The notes under the pieces are model-generated. The model had not been told where the DNA came from. It saw nothing but the letters and a program-made list of their open reading frames with translations, and searched no databases. From Cupriavidus taiwanensis (GTDB taxonomy: Bacteria > Pseudomonadota > Gammaproteobacteria > Burkholderiales > Burkholderiaceae): DNA of 64,000 nucleotides. Made by a program: the position numbers and the translations under genes. The DNA lies in NCBI RefSeq assembly GCF_900250075.1, contig NZ_LT977070.1, positions 1,245,633 through 1,309,632 on the forward strand, written 5' to 3'. Shown here piece by piece: positions 34,836-44,066 of this stretch; position 1 is the stretch's first letter; each line of letters opens with the position of its first letter.

Positions 34836-36284
34836 TCACGCGGGGCGCGACGGGGCGGGAGCCAAGGCAGAGAGTACCATCGCGAGCCGGTCCAGGGCAG
34901 GGTCGATATCCAGCAGGTCGATCGCGCCGAAGCCCAGCAGCAGCCCGGCGCAACTGGGTGGCGGACTGGCATAGCAGGGGTCCAGCGTCGCCACTTCCAG
35001 GTCCGCGAGCCGCGCCATCGACACCAGCGCCTCGGTGGCCACCGGCACCCGCAGCCGCGCCGCCAGGTGGAAGCCGGCCACCGCCGGCAGCGGCTCCAGC
35101 CACGGCGACAGGTCACCCTGCAGCCGCGCCAGCAGGCGCGCGCGGCGCTGGGCATGGCGCGCATGCGAACGCCGGATATGGCGCAGCAGGTGGCCTTCAG
35201 ACAGGAAGCGCGCCAGCGCCTGCTGCAGCAGCGTCGGCGTGTACCAGTCCATCAGGTGCTTGACCTTGCGCGCCGCCGGCATCAGCCAGGGCGGCAGCAC
35301 CAGGTAGCCGCCGCGCAGGTTGGCTGCCAGGGTCTTGGAGAACGTGCCGAGGTAGGCCACGCGGCCATGCCGGTCGAGCGTCTGCAGCGCATCCAGTGCC
35401 TGGCCGCCGTAGCGGAATTCGCTGTCGTAGTCGTCTTCCAGGATGACCGCATGGCGGCGCGCGGCCCAGTCGAGCAGGGCCTGGCGCCGCGCCAGGCTCA
35501 TCGGCACACCCAGCGGCGACTGGTGCGACGGCGTGACATAGACCAGGGTGGCGTCGCTGGGCAGCGCCGCCACCACCAGGCCTTCGTTGTCGACCGGTAC
35601 CGGCACGACCCGCGCGCCCAGGCCCTGGAACAAGGCGCGTGCCATCGGATAGCCGGGATCTTCCATCGCCACCACCGCGCCCGGACCGAGCAGCAGGCGC
35701 GCCAGCAGGTCGATGCCTTGCTGCGCGCCGCTGGTGACGAGGATGTCGGTCGGTGCGCTCTGCACGCCGCGGGTAAAGGCGATATGGCGCGCAATGGCCT
35801 GGCGCAGCGGCATCTCGCCGGCGGCGTCGGGCGGACCGGGTGCGCGCGTGCGTTCGGCCGCCAGCGCCGCGCGCACGCAGCGCGACCAGGCCTCATGCGG
35901 AAAGCGGGTGGTATCGGCCTGCCCGGGCTGGAAGGCATAGCGGGCGCCGCCTGTCGTGGCCAGGAACGGCGTGGGCACGGCCAGCCAGCGCTGCACCGCC
36001 GGCGGCAGCACCGGCGCCGCGGCGATGCGCACCGCCGGGCGCGCCAGCCCTTGCGCCACATAGGTGCCGTCGCCGACCCGCGCGTGCAGCCAGCCTTCGG
36101 CCACCAGCCGCTCATAGGCCGTGGTCACGGTCTTGCGCGCCACCCCCAGTTGCGTGCCGAGCAGGCGCGAGGGCGGCATGCGCGCACCGGCTTCGAGGCG
36201 GCCGCCCTGGATCGCGTCGCGGATGTGGTGGACGATCTGCGCGGTCAGGTCGCCGGCATGGTCGAGGGCCAGATGCAGTTCCAT
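34836..36284 (-). CDS. MocR-type regulator (GntR helix-turn-helix fused to aminotransferase fold)
   Basis: The 482-residue protein has a winged helix at residues ~12-75 (RLLGTQLGVARKTVTTAYERL) and an aminotransferase-like domain. PLP-binding Lys317 lies in GTFSKTLAANLRGGYL, with SGAQQG, the Asp pair in ILEDDYDSEF and NxxxPxG-like THQSPLG region intact. Such PdxR/MocR proteins sense PLP-amino-acid adducts and usually control the divergent neighbour, here an AhpD-like gene 152 bases away. The target and effector are inferred. Confidence 0.9.
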   Translation of the reverse strand: MELHLALDHAGDLTAQIVHHIRDAIQGGRLEAGARMPPSRLLGTQLGVARKTVTTAYERLVAEGWLHARVGDGTYVAQGLARPAVRIAAAPVLPPAVQRWLAVPTPFLATTGGARYAFQPGQADTTRFPHEAWSRCVRAALAAERTRAPGPPDAAGEMPLRQAIARHIAFTRGVQSAPTDILVTSGAQQGIDLLARLLLGPGAVVAMEDPGYPMARALFQGLGARVVPVPVDNEGLVVAALPSDATLVYVTPSHQSPLGVPMSLARRQALLDWAARRHAVILEDDYDSEFRYGGQALDALQTLDRHGRVAYLGTFSKTLAANLRGGYLVLPPWLMPAARKVKHLMDWYTPTLLQQALARFLSEGHLLRHIRRSHARHAQRRARLLARLQGDLSPWLEPLPAVAGFHLAARLRVPVATEALVSMARLADLEVATLDPCYASPPPSCAGLLLGFGAIDLLDIDPALDRLAMVLSALAPAPSRPA

Positions 36285-36304
36285 GGTAGGTGGCGTCGAT
36301 CTCG

Positions 36305-36350
36305 ATTGGTCTACTGATTCTGCCGGAAATTGGCAGTGTACGGGGCCAAT
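36305..36350. promoter_or_regulatory. Candidate MocR operator repeats
   Basis: ATTGG occurs at 36305-36309 and again at 36329-36333, and the inverse CCAAT at 36346-36350; CTGCC-N7-GGCAG (36320-36336) is nested among them. MocR proteins often bind direct repeats plus an inverted copy between divergent genes. This is pattern-based only. Confidence 0.35.
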
Positions 36351-36436
36351 GTGGGGATCTATCTTTCATTCCGTCGGGCGCCATCCCAGCGCCCGCTGCA
36401 ATCGAACCTGAATCCAACTGTCTACGGAGATCGATC

Positions 36437-36880
36437 ATGGAAGAACGGATGAACTGGCAGGACGTGGCCCCCGACGCCTACAAGGCAATGATCGGCGTCG
36501 AGGTCTACCTGGCGCGCTGCTCGCTGGAAACCACGCTGAAGGAACTGGTCAAGATCCGCGCCTCGCAGATCAACGGCTGCGCCTTCTGCCTGGACATGCA
36601 CGTGACCGACGCGCGCAAGCACGGCGAAAGCGAGCGCCGCCTGAACCTGCTGCCGGCCTGGCGCGAAGTCAGCTGGTTCACCCCGCGCGAGCGCGCCGCG
36701 CTGGCGTGGACCGAGGCGCTGACCCTGCTGCCGCAAAGCCAGGCGCCGGATGCGGACTACCAGGCGCTGCGCGAGCAATTCTCGGAAAAAGAGATGGCCG
36801 ACCTGACGCTGCTGATCTCGGCGATCAACGCGTGGAACCGCTTTGGCGTCGGCTTCCGCCGCCAGCCGCCGGCGCTCTGA
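36437..36880 (+). CDS. AhpD-like carboxymuconolactone-decarboxylase-family protein
   Basis: This 147-residue all-helical protein has the AhpD-type site: Glu36, then Cys48-x-x-Cys51 and His55 (INGCAFCLDMHV). It is likely a thiol peroxidase-type alkylhydroperoxidase core rather than a true decarboxylase. TACGGAGATC precedes the ATG. It is divergent from a MocR regulator that probably controls it, and it ends at an exceptionally strong terminator. Confidence 0.92.
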   Translation: MEERMNWQDVAPDAYKAMIGVEVYLARCSLETTLKELVKIRASQINGCAFCLDMHVTDARKHGESERRLNLLPAWREVSWFTPRERAALAWTEALTLLPQSQAPDADYQALREQFSEKEMADLTLLISAINAWNRFGVGFRRQPPAL

Positions 36881-36902
36881 CGCCCGCACTCCTGGCTGCC
36901 TG

Positions 36903-36950
36903 AGCAGCGCGCGCCGGCTTGTCGATTGACAAGCCGGCGCGCGCTGCTTT
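36903..36950 (+). terminator. Very long rho-independent terminator (21-base perfect stem)
   Basis: Two perfect 21-base arms (36903-36923 and 36928-36948) enclose a GATT loop, followed by TTTAGCTTTG. It is much longer than the 8-13 base stems elsewhere in the window. Confidence 0.85.
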
Positions 36951-36993
36951 AGCTTTGTTTCGAGTGTGACGTCCCCTCGCCAGGAGTCTGCCC

Positions 36994-37305
36994 ATGACCG
37001 AAGACACCCTGCTGCAACTGATGACGGAAGTCGAGAAGGAAGACCCGATCGACTACGCCGACCTGCCGTTCGACGACGCCGCGCTGCGCCGGCTGGCCTG
37101 CCGCCTGATCGCCGAGCGCTCCAGCGAGCTGGAAGCGTCCGGCCTGCCGGTGGAGGCGCTGCTGGCCACGATGTGGGCCTCGACCGCCAAGCTGGTGCTG
37201 GAGAACCTGGTGCTCAACGCGCGCCTGCTGACGCTGCAGGGCCAGCCCGACGACGCGCGCGCGCTGATCGAGCGCATCGCCCGCCAGTCGCGCGGCGACG
37301 CCTGA
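36994..37305 (+). CDS. Conserved hypothetical protein, 103 residues
   Basis: The product is acidic and helical (TEDTLLQLMTEVEKEDPIDYAD, then LACRLIAERSSELEASGL and VLENLVLNARLLTLQG). No known domain is recognised. CCAGGAGTCTGCCC is a good ribosome-binding site. It stands between a terminator and lpxO and has normal codon use, so I regard it as real. Confidence 0.78.
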   Translation: MTEDTLLQLMTEVEKEDPIDYADLPFDDAALRRLACRLIAERSSELEASGLPVEALLATMWASTAKLVLENLVLNARLLTLQGQPDDARALIERIARQSRGDA

Positions 37306-37450
37306 TTCGCCGCTGGCCGGCACGTGCGCCGGCCCCAACATGTGCCGCAGCCGGCGCAAGCTGCGGTGCCCCCGCCGTTTCGCTAAAATACGGGTTTTCG
37401 CCCAGCCGGGCCGCGCCATGCGGCACAGACGGCTGACCAGGAGGATTTCG

Positions 37451-38353
37451 GTGATCAAGTGGATAATCGTCGCGGGCTACCTCGGTGCCATCCTGTATGT
37501 GCACTTCCGCGGCAAGGTGCGCCTGCGCCTGTGGCGCCAGCTGCTGGACCATTCGGCCCTGGTGGCGCCGATCAACTGCTTCATGTACGCGTTCTCGGGC
37601 GTGCCGCGGACCCCGTATATCCCGGTCGACAATTTCCCCGACCTCGAAAAGCTGCGCGCCGCCTGGCCGGAGATCCGCGATGAAGGCCTGGCCCTGGCGG
37701 CGATGCGCAAGATCAAGGCTGCCGACAAGAACGACGACGCCGGCTTCAATTCCTTCTTCAAGTACGGCTGGAAGCGCTTCTACCTGAAGTGGTATGAGGC
37801 CCAGCATCCGTCGGCCGAGCAGCTGTGCCCCAAGACCGTGGCGCTGCTGCGCGAGCTGCCCACGGTCAAGGCGGCGATGTTCGCCGAGCTGCCGCCCGGC
37901 GGCAAGCTCAATCCGCACCGCGACCCGTTTGCCGGCTCGCTGCGCTATCACCTGGGCCTGGCCACGCCCAACGACGATCGCTGCTTTATCGAGGTCGACG
38001 GCGAGCGCCACAGCTGGCGCGACGGCGAGGGCGTGGTGTTCGACGAGACCTACCTGCACTGGGCCGAGAACCGCAGCGACGCCAACCGGCTGATCCTGTT
38101 CTGCGATATCGAGCGCCCGATGCGCTACGGCTGGGCCGCAAAATTCAACCACTGGATGGGCCGCAAGGTCATGACCGCGGCCAGCTCGCCCAACGACGAA
38201 CACGACCAGACCGGCATGATCAACCGGCTGTTCCGCTTTGTCTGGCTGGGCGGCCAGTATCGCCGCCGCTTCAAGGCCTGGAACCGCCAGCTCTACTACG
38301 TGGCCAAGTTCGGCCTGATCGTGCTGGGCGTGGGTTTGATCGTCTACCTGTAA
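37451..38353 (+). CDS. lpxO: Lipid A 2-hydroxylase-like Fe(II)/2-oxoglutarate dioxygenase (LpxO)
   Basis: The 300-residue membrane-bound enzyme belongs to the aspartyl/asparaginyl beta-hydroxylases. A single N-terminal helix (WIIVAGYLGAILYV) anchors it, and the iron triad is His156-x-Asp158 (NPHRDPF) with His203 (YLHWAEN), near the positions known for LpxO. A C-terminal hydrophobic segment is a second possible helix. The GTG start directly follows a full AGGAGG site. TAAAAT at 37384-37389 may be its -10 box. It probably hydroxylates a secondary acyl chain of lipid A. Confidence 0.9.
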   Translation: MIKWIIVAGYLGAILYVHFRGKVRLRLWRQLLDHSALVAPINCFMYAFSGVPRTPYIPVDNFPDLEKLRAAWPEIRDEGLALAAMRKIKAADKNDDAGFNSFFKYGWKRFYLKWYEAQHPSAEQLCPKTVALLRELPTVKAAMFAELPPGGKLNPHRDPFAGSLRYHLGLATPNDDRCFIEVDGERHSWRDGEGVVFDETYLHWAENRSDANRLILFCDIERPMRYGWAAKFNHWMGRKVMTAASSPNDEHDQTGMINRLFRFVWLGGQYRRRFKAWNRQLYYVAKFGLIVLGVGLIVYL

Positions 38354-38361
38354 GCAGCAAG

Positions 38362-38390
38362 AGAGCCGGCGCCAGCCGGCTCTTTCGTTT
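38362..38390 (+). terminator. Rho-independent terminator after lpxO
   Basis: Nine-base stem AGAGCCGGC/GCCGGCTCT with GCCA loop and a T-rich tail. Confidence 0.85.
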
Positions 38391-38422
38391 TGCGGACCTG
38401 TTTGCTCCTGCCGGAGATGCCG

Positions 38423-38680
38423 ATGCGCTTTGTTCCCGTAGCCCTCGGGCTGGCCGCCAGCCTTGCCGCGACCGCCTGCACCACCACGCCCGCCGAGCGC
38501 CCCGCCAGCACTGGTGCCGCCATCGGCATGGCCAACCCCGCCTCGGTCAACTGCGCGCAGCGCGGCGGCAAGCTGCAGATCGTGTCGACGCCGGCGGGCC
38601 AGACCGGCATCTGCACTTTCCCGTCGGGCAGGCAGTGCGAGGAATGGGCACTGCTGCGCGGCGAGTGCACGCCGGGCTGA
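38423..38680 (+). CDS. DUF333 small lipoprotein
   Basis: The 85-residue lipoprotein has signal and lipobox LAATAC with Cys19, then a short linker and one DUF333 unit (NPASVNCAQRGGKLQIV, ICTFPSGRQCEEWALLRGEC) with three conserved cysteines. The family function is unknown. The ATG at 38423 has a GGAG site at proper distance; an ATG at 38417 is too close to it. Confidence 0.88.
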   Translation: MRFVPVALGLAASLAATACTTTPAERPASTGAAIGMANPASVNCAQRGGKLQIVSTPAGQTGICTFPSGRQCEEWALLRGECTPG

Positions 38681-38705
38681 AGCGTCGTGCCGTAGCGCCT
38701 GCCCT

Positions 38706-40217
38706 TCAGTCGCGGCGGCGTTCGTTGGCGAGCGCGGCGTAGTGGTCGCGCTTGGCCTGGTACATGCGGCTGTCGGCCAGCTTGACGATGTCGCCGAGGC
38801 GTTCGCCTGCCTGGCAGGTGGCGTGGCCGATGGAGAAGCTGAGCCGCGTGCCGGGGTAGAACGTGTTGTTCAGCTCCACCACCTTGCCGATCTGCTCGAC
38901 CACGGTGGCGGCGCCGCGCTCGTCGCGGCCGGGCAGCAACACCATGAACTCGTCGCCGCCGGTGCGCGCCACGCAGGCCTGATCGCCCACCGCTTTCTTC
39001 AGCACCTCGCCGGTGCGGCGCAGCAGGCTGTCGCCGTCGGCGTGGCCGAACTGGTCGTTGACCACCTTTAGCCCGTTCAGGTCGACCGCCACCACGCTGA
39101 CCGGCCACGGGCCCTTGCGGCCCAGCCGCGCCAGTTCGTCCTCATAGTAGGCGCGGTTGTAGAGCTTGGTCAGCACGTCGTGCTTGCCGAGGAACTCGAC
39201 ATAGGCCTCGGCCTTCTTGCGCGCCGTGATATCGGTCAGCGACACCAGCACCTGGTCCCAATCTGCTTCCCGCCCGGGAAACACCGACCATTGCATGAAC
39301 ACGTCGACGGCGCGGCCGTCGAGCGCGTAGTTGATGACTTCGCGCTGCTGCCACAGCCGGCCGTGCCACAGGTCGATCAGCTGCTCGGCAAAGTGGATGC
39401 GCATGTCGTCGCGGAACACGTCGCCGAGCCGCGACAGCAGCGTGGCCTTGCTGTCCGCGCCGAACATCAGCAGGGTCTGCTGGTTGACGTCGAGCACGCG
39501 GATTTCCTGCATGCAGCGCGAGACAAAGTCAGGGTGGACGTTGAGGAAGGTGCGGAAGTCAGTGATGCCGGCGGCGCGCACCTCGTCGATCAGCACCTTG
39601 ACCGCGCTGAAGTCCTCGACCCACAGCGACACCGGCGAATGCTCGAACAGGCCCAGCGCATACTGCTCGCTGCGGCGCAGCTCGCGCTCGCTGCGCAGGC
39701 GCGGGGTGATGTCCTTGATCGACAGCAGCACGCGCTCCCAGGTCTGTTCGTGCCCCGGCATCACCGTGGCCTCGAGCTGGATGTCGAGCCGCGTGCCGTC
39801 CAGCGCGTAGTTGACGGTCTGGCTGGCAAAGCCGTTGGCGCCGTCCCACAGCTGGCCGAGTTCTTCGACATGCTGCTCGAACATGTCGTCGCGGAACACG
39901 GTGTCGAGGTTGGCCACCAGGTCGTCGAGGTCGGCCGCGCGGAACAGTTCCAGCGTGCGCCGGTTCACCGCGATCACGCGGATCAGCGCGGAACACTGCG
40001 CCACCCGGCGCGGATCGTCGCGCAGGTGCGCGCGCACGTCGGTGATGCCCTGCTGCCGCCATTGCGCGAAGCACTCGCGCACCGCGCTGAAGTCTTCCAG
40101 CCATAGCGAGACGGGTGCCAGCTGGAACAGGGCCTGGTAATCGTCGGGAAGGGTGTGGGTGGGGTCGCCGCTGCCTTTGCCGGCGGATGGCGCCACGGAT
40201 GTACTGGTCAAGGCCAT
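38706..40217 (-). CDS. PAS-PAS-GGDEF diguanylate cyclase
   Basis: The 503-residue soluble protein has two similar PAS-type sensor repeats (each starting near a LFxxxPVSLWxEDFSAV motif, residues ~29 and ~189) and a C-terminal GGDEF domain with an intact active loop RTGGDEF. The inhibitory RxxD site upstream of GGDEF is absent, so product inhibition is unlikely. The repeated sensor pair suggests an internal duplication. AAGGAGA precedes the ATG at 40217. It should make cyclic-di-GMP in response to an unknown signal. Confidence 0.9.
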   Translation of the reverse strand: MALTSTSVAPSAGKGSGDPTHTLPDDYQALFQLAPVSLWLEDFSAVRECFAQWRQQGITDVRAHLRDDPRRVAQCSALIRVIAVNRRTLELFRAADLDDLVANLDTVFRDDMFEQHVEELGQLWDGANGFASQTVNYALDGTRLDIQLEATVMPGHEQTWERVLLSIKDITPRLRSERELRRSEQYALGLFEHSPVSLWVEDFSAVKVLIDEVRAAGITDFRTFLNVHPDFVSRCMQEIRVLDVNQQTLLMFGADSKATLLSRLGDVFRDDMRIHFAEQLIDLWHGRLWQQREVINYALDGRAVDVFMQWSVFPGREADWDQVLVSLTDITARKKAEAYVEFLGKHDVLTKLYNRAYYEDELARLGRKGPWPVSVVAVDLNGLKVVNDQFGHADGDSLLRRTGEVLKKAVGDQACVARTGGDEFMVLLPGRDERGAATVVEQIGKVVELNNTFYPGTRLSFSIGHATCQAGERLGDIVKLADSRMYQAKRDHYAALANERRRD

Positions 40218-40392
40218 TCTCCTTGTTCTTGTTGCAGGCGCGCGGCGGCCGTGGGCAACCGATGCGAGCGGGGCCGCCGGGGACCAGCCGGGCAGCCGCG
40301 TGCGCGCCAGCGCACTAGGATAGGCGAGCGGCCGATAAAAGGGGAAGGGTTGTTGCAAAACGGCGCCGGCCCGGGCGCCGGCCAACTCGGCT

Positions 40393-41829
40393 TCAGCCCG
40401 CCAGCCGCTGCACGATCGTGGCAAGCGTGCCGAGCGCGCGCTCGATCTGCGCCGAGCGCGGCGCGCCGCAGTTGATGCGCAGGCAGTGGTCGAAGCGCCC
40501 GGCGTTGGAAAACATCACGCCCGGCATCACGCGGATGCCCGCCTGCAGCGCCTGGTCGAACACCGCCTCGGACGAGACCTGCGCGGGCAGCTCCACCCAC
40601 AGGTGCATGCCGCCGCGCGGCGCGCCCAGCCGCGTGCCGGTGGGAAAGCCGGCGGCGATGGTTTGCGTGAACCATTCGCGCTGCGCGCGCAGCCGCGTGC
40701 GCAGCCGGCGCAAGTGGCGGTCATGCGCGCCCGACGCCAGGAAATCGGCGGCGGCCATCTGCGACAGCATCTCGTTGGGCCGCGACAGCCCGAACTTCAG
40801 CATCTCGACGCGCGCCTGCCACTTGCCCGCGGCGATCCAGCCCAGCCGCATGCCGGGCGCCAGCACCTTGTGCAGCGACGCGCAGTGGATCACGTTGCCG
40901 CTGCCATCCCATGCCTTGGCCGCGGCCGGCGGCGCCTCGCTGTCGGCGGTGGCCGAGAAGCAGTCGTCCTCGATCAGCGCGATGCCGCGCGTCTCGCACC
41001 ATTGCACCAGCCGCGCCTTGTGCGCGTCGGGCATGATGCAGCCGAGCGGGTTCTGCAGGTTCGGCACCACCGCGACCGCGCGGATGTTGTCGTAGTGCTG
41101 CGCCGCCAGCTCCAGCGCCTCGAGCGAGAGGCCGGTCTGCGGGCTGCACGGGATTTCCAGCGCGCGCATGCCCAGGCTTTCCAGGATCTGCAGCAGGCCG
41201 TAGTAGGTGGGGGACTCCACCGCGATCACGTCGCCGGGGCCCGCCACGGCGCGCAGGGCCAGGTTCAGTGCCTCGGTGCAGCCGTTGGTGATGACGATCT
41301 CTTCCGGGGCCAGCTGCACGCGGTTGCGCAGCGCCTGCCGTGCGATCGCGGCGCGCAGCGGCTGGTAGCCGTCGGGCTCGACGCCCTCGCCGAACAGTTG
41401 CGGATGCCGGCGCAGCGCGCGCGCCGCGGCGCCGCGCAGGGCCTCGGTCGGGTACAGCGAGGGCGCGCAGTAGGCGCCGCCCAGGTTGGTGTGCACGTGC
41501 TCGTGCTGGCCGCGCGCGAGCAGGCCGGAAATGCGCTGGTGGATGCCGACATACTGGGCCGGGTCGGGCAGCGCGGCGGCGGGCTCGGACAGCGCGGCCA
41601 GCGTTGCGCGCCGCGGCGCGGCCACGAAGTAGCCCGAGCGCGGCCGCGCTTCGAGCAGGCCATCGCTTTCCAGTTGCCGACAGGCCTGCAGCGCGGTCGA
41701 CAGGCTTACGCCGTGCAGCGCCATCAGCGCGCGCACCGACGGCATGCGGTCGCCGGCGGCGAGCGTGCCGGAGTCGATGGCGCGGCGGTAATGGCCGGCA
41801 AGCTGGCGATAGAGCGGGGTGGTGTCCAT
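40393..41829 (-). CDS. MocR-type regulator or PLP-dependent aminotransferase with GntR domain
   Basis: The 478-residue protein has a GntR winged helix at residues 5-70 (MPSVRALMALHGVSLSTALQ) and an aminotransferase-I fold with Lys321 (SLHKVLAPGMRLGW), NGCTEAL and NLQNPLG. It is a different branch from the MocR protein at 34836. Its divergent neighbour is a DUF2917 gene 175 bases away, a likely target. Whether it keeps aminotransferase activity is not decidable from sequence. Confidence 0.9.
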   Translation of the reverse strand: MDTTPLYRQLAGHYRRAIDSGTLAAGDRMPSVRALMALHGVSLSTALQACRQLESDGLLEARPRSGYFVAAPRRATLAALSEPAAALPDPAQYVGIHQRISGLLARGQHEHVHTNLGGAYCAPSLYPTEALRGAAARALRRHPQLFGEGVEPDGYQPLRAAIARQALRNRVQLAPEEIVITNGCTEALNLALRAVAGPGDVIAVESPTYYGLLQILESLGMRALEIPCSPQTGLSLEALELAAQHYDNIRAVAVVPNLQNPLGCIMPDAHKARLVQWCETRGIALIEDDCFSATADSEAPPAAAKAWDGSGNVIHCASLHKVLAPGMRLGWIAAGKWQARVEMLKFGLSRPNEMLSQMAAADFLASGAHDRHLRRLRTRLRAQREWFTQTIAAGFPTGTRLGAPRGGMHLWVELPAQVSSEAVFDQALQAGIRVMPGVMFSNAGRFDHCLRINCGAPRSAQIERALGTLATIVQRLAG

Positions 41830-42004
41830 GGCGGCATGGTGGCGTGTCGGGCCGCATCGATACAGATACAGAGGCGGGGGCGCTGTATCGTAACAGGCGG
41901 AAATCCTGGCTGCTGTTTCGGTCGCCGCGATGCGGCCTTGTGCCTGCCGCGCGCGCTAGGCGGTCGATAGGCTGGAGTCCTGTGCCAGCTACCGGAGTCC
42001 TGCC

Positions 42005-42364
42005 ATGCCAAGCGATCTCGACTACACCCCGACGGTGATGCCACTGCCGGCCGGCCAGGCCCTGCGGCTGCATGTGGCGGCCGGCACCGTGCTGCATGCC
42101 ACCATCGGCGAAATGGTGCTGGCCGGGCCGATGCAATGGCTCGCCGGCCACTGCCACATGCCGCAGCGGCGCCTGCGCGCGGGCGACACCTGGATCGTTC
42201 CAGCGCGCGGCTGGCTGACGGTGTCGGCGAGCCGGGGCGGAGCGTTATCGGTCACGGTGCCGCCGGGTTGGCTGGCTCGGTTGCGGGCGTGCCTGGTATT
42301 GCCCTGGCACCGTCCGCGCCCGGCTCCGCTGCGGATTCCCGACCCGGCGCGCCAAAGACGATAA
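42005..42364 (+). CDS. DUF2917-like small protein
   Basis: The 119-residue protein has a cupin-like beta pattern: LPAGQALRLHVAAGTVLHAT, then RLRAGDTWIVPARGWLTVSA, which fits DUF2917. The C-terminal 40 residues are basic and Pro/Arg-rich. No known function. ACCGGAGTCC precedes the ATG. The gene is divergent from a MocR regulator and its stop lies in a possible TAAAAT -10 box for the next gene. Confidence 0.72.
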   Translation: MPSDLDYTPTVMPLPAGQALRLHVAAGTVLHATIGEMVLAGPMQWLAGHCHMPQRRLRAGDTWIVPARGWLTVSASRGGALSVTVPPGWLARLRACLVLPWHRPRPAPLRIPDPARQRR

Positions 42365-42431
42365 AATTGCGCTCCGGCCGGCCTGGCACATCGGTGTGCC
42401 CAACCCCCCGGCCGCAGTTCCCGGGTTCCCC

Positions 42432-44066
42432 ATGCTACGTCTAAGTGAAGTCAAACTCCCGCTCGACCATACCGAAAGCGACCTCGACGCCGCCGTGCGC
42501 GCCGGTGCCGCGCAGATCGGCGTCAAGGGAGACGGCCTGATCGGCTATACCGTATTCCGCCGTGCCCACGATGCGCGCAAGCGCTCGGATATCAAGCTGA
42601 CCTACATCATCGATATCGAAGTGAGCGACGAGGCCGCGGCCATCCGCCGCATGGCCGGCAAGCCGAACTGGAGCGTGACGCCCGACATGGCGTACCACTT
42701 CGTCGCGCGCGCGCCGCAGGGCGGCACGCATCCGCGCCCGGTGGTGATCGGCATGGGCCCGTGCGGGCTGCTGGCCGGCCTGATCCTGGCGCAGTCGGGC
42801 TTCCGCCCCATCATCCTGGAGCGCGGCAAGGAAGTGCGCGAGCGCACCAAGGACACCTTCGGCCTGTGGCGCAAGAGCGTGCTCAATCCCGAGTCGAACG
42901 TACAGTTCGGCGAAGGCGGCGCCGGCACGTTCTCGGACGGCAAGCTGTACAGCCAGATCAAGGACCCCAAGCACTATGGCCGCAAGGTGCTGAACGAGTT
43001 CGTGCGCGCCGGCGCGCCGGAAGACATCCTGTTCAAGGCGCGCCCGCATATCGGCACCTTCCGGCTGGTCAGCATGGTCGAGAAGATGCGCGCCGAGATC
43101 ATCGAGCTGGGCGGCGAGATCCGCTTCGAGACCCGCGTCGACGACATCGATATCGATGGCGGCCAGGTGCGCGGCCTGAAGCTGTCCAACGGCGAGTATC
43201 TCGAGGCCGACCACGTCATCATGGCGGTGGGCCACAGCGCGCGCGATACCTTCCAGATGCTGCACGAGCGCGGCGTGTTCATGGAGGCCAAGCCGTTCTC
43301 GCTGGGCTTCCGCATCGAGCATCCGCAGGGGCTGATCAACCGCAGCCGCTTTGGCAAGTTCGCGGGCAACAAGCTGCTGGGCGCGGCCGACTACAAGGTG
43401 GTGCACCACTGCAGCAACGGCCGTTCGGTGTACAGCTTCTGCATGTGCCCGGGCGGCACGGTGGTGGCGGCGGCATCGGAACCCGGCCGCGTGGTGACCA
43501 ACGGCATGAGCCAGTACAAGCGCGCCGAGCGCAATGCCAACGCCGGCATCGTGGTCGGCATCACGCCGGAAGACTACCCGGGCGGCCCGCTGGCCGGCAT
43601 CGAGTTCCAGCGCAAGTGGGAAGAGCGCGCGTTCGAGCTGGGCGGCGGCAACTACAATGCGCCGGGCCAGCTGGTGGGCGACTTCATCGCCGGCCGCGCG
43701 TCGACCTCGCTGGGCTCGGTCGAGCCTTCGTACAAGCCGGGCGTGACCCCGACCGACCTGAGCACGTCATTGCCCGACTACGTGATCGAGGCGATCCGCG
43801 AAGGCATTCCCGAGATCGACAAGAAGCTGCCGGGCTTCGCGCTGCATGACGCGGTGCTGACCGGGGTGGAGACGCGCACCTCGTCGCCGCTGCGCATCCG
43901 CCGCAACCACGACGACTACCAGAGCATCAACGTCAAGGGCTTGTACCCGGCGGGCGAGGGCGCGGGCTATGCGGGCGGCATCTATTCCGCGGCGATCGAC
44001 GGCATCGAAGTGGCCGAGGCGGTGGCGCTCAGTATAGTCGGCGGCGCCGGGGGCGTCGGGGGCTAA
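42432..44066 (+). CDS. FAD-dependent oxidoreductase (COG2509 type)
   Basis: This 544-residue cytoplasmic flavoprotein has an N-terminal ~90-residue extension (IGYTVFRRAHDARKRSDIKL), then the dinucleotide fold VVIGMGPCGLLAGLILAQSG at ~100-120, FGEGGAGTFSDGKLYSQIKD, and a C-terminal FAD site LYPAGEGAGYAGGIYSAAIDG. The family is conserved but uncharacterised, related to geranylgeranyl reductase-like and succinate-type flavoproteins. The start MLRLSEVKLPLD fits the family. No redox partner is adjacent. Confidence 0.88.
   Translation: MLRLSEVKLPLDHTESDLDAAVRAGAAQIGVKGDGLIGYTVFRRAHDARKRSDIKLTYIIDIEVSDEAAAIRRMAGKPNWSVTPDMAYHFVARAPQGGTHPRPVVIGMGPCGLLAGLILAQSGFRPIILERGKEVRERTKDTFGLWRKSVLNPESNVQFGEGGAGTFSDGKLYSQIKDPKHYGRKVLNEFVRAGAPEDILFKARPHIGTFRLVSMVEKMRAEIIELGGEIRFETRVDDIDIDGGQVRGLKLSNGEYLEADHVIMAVGHSARDTFQMLHERGVFMEAKPFSLGFRIEHPQGLINRSRFGKFAGNKLLGAADYKVVHHCSNGRSVYSFCMCPGGTVVAAASEPGRVVTNGMSQYKRAERNANAGIVVGITPEDYPGGPLAGIEFQRKWEERAFELGGGNYNAPGQLVGDFIAGRASTSLGSVEPSYKPGVTPTDLSTSLPDYVIEAIREGIPEIDKKLPGFALHDAVLTGVETRTSSPLRIRRNHDDYQSINVKGLYPAGEGAGYAGGIYSAAIDGIEVAEAVALSIVGGAGGVGG

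Noticed and set aside
36437..36880. True 4-carboxymuconolactone decarboxylase
   Set aside because: The CxxC-x3-H site with upstream Glu is that of AhpD-like peroxidases, and no aromatic-acid genes are adjacent.
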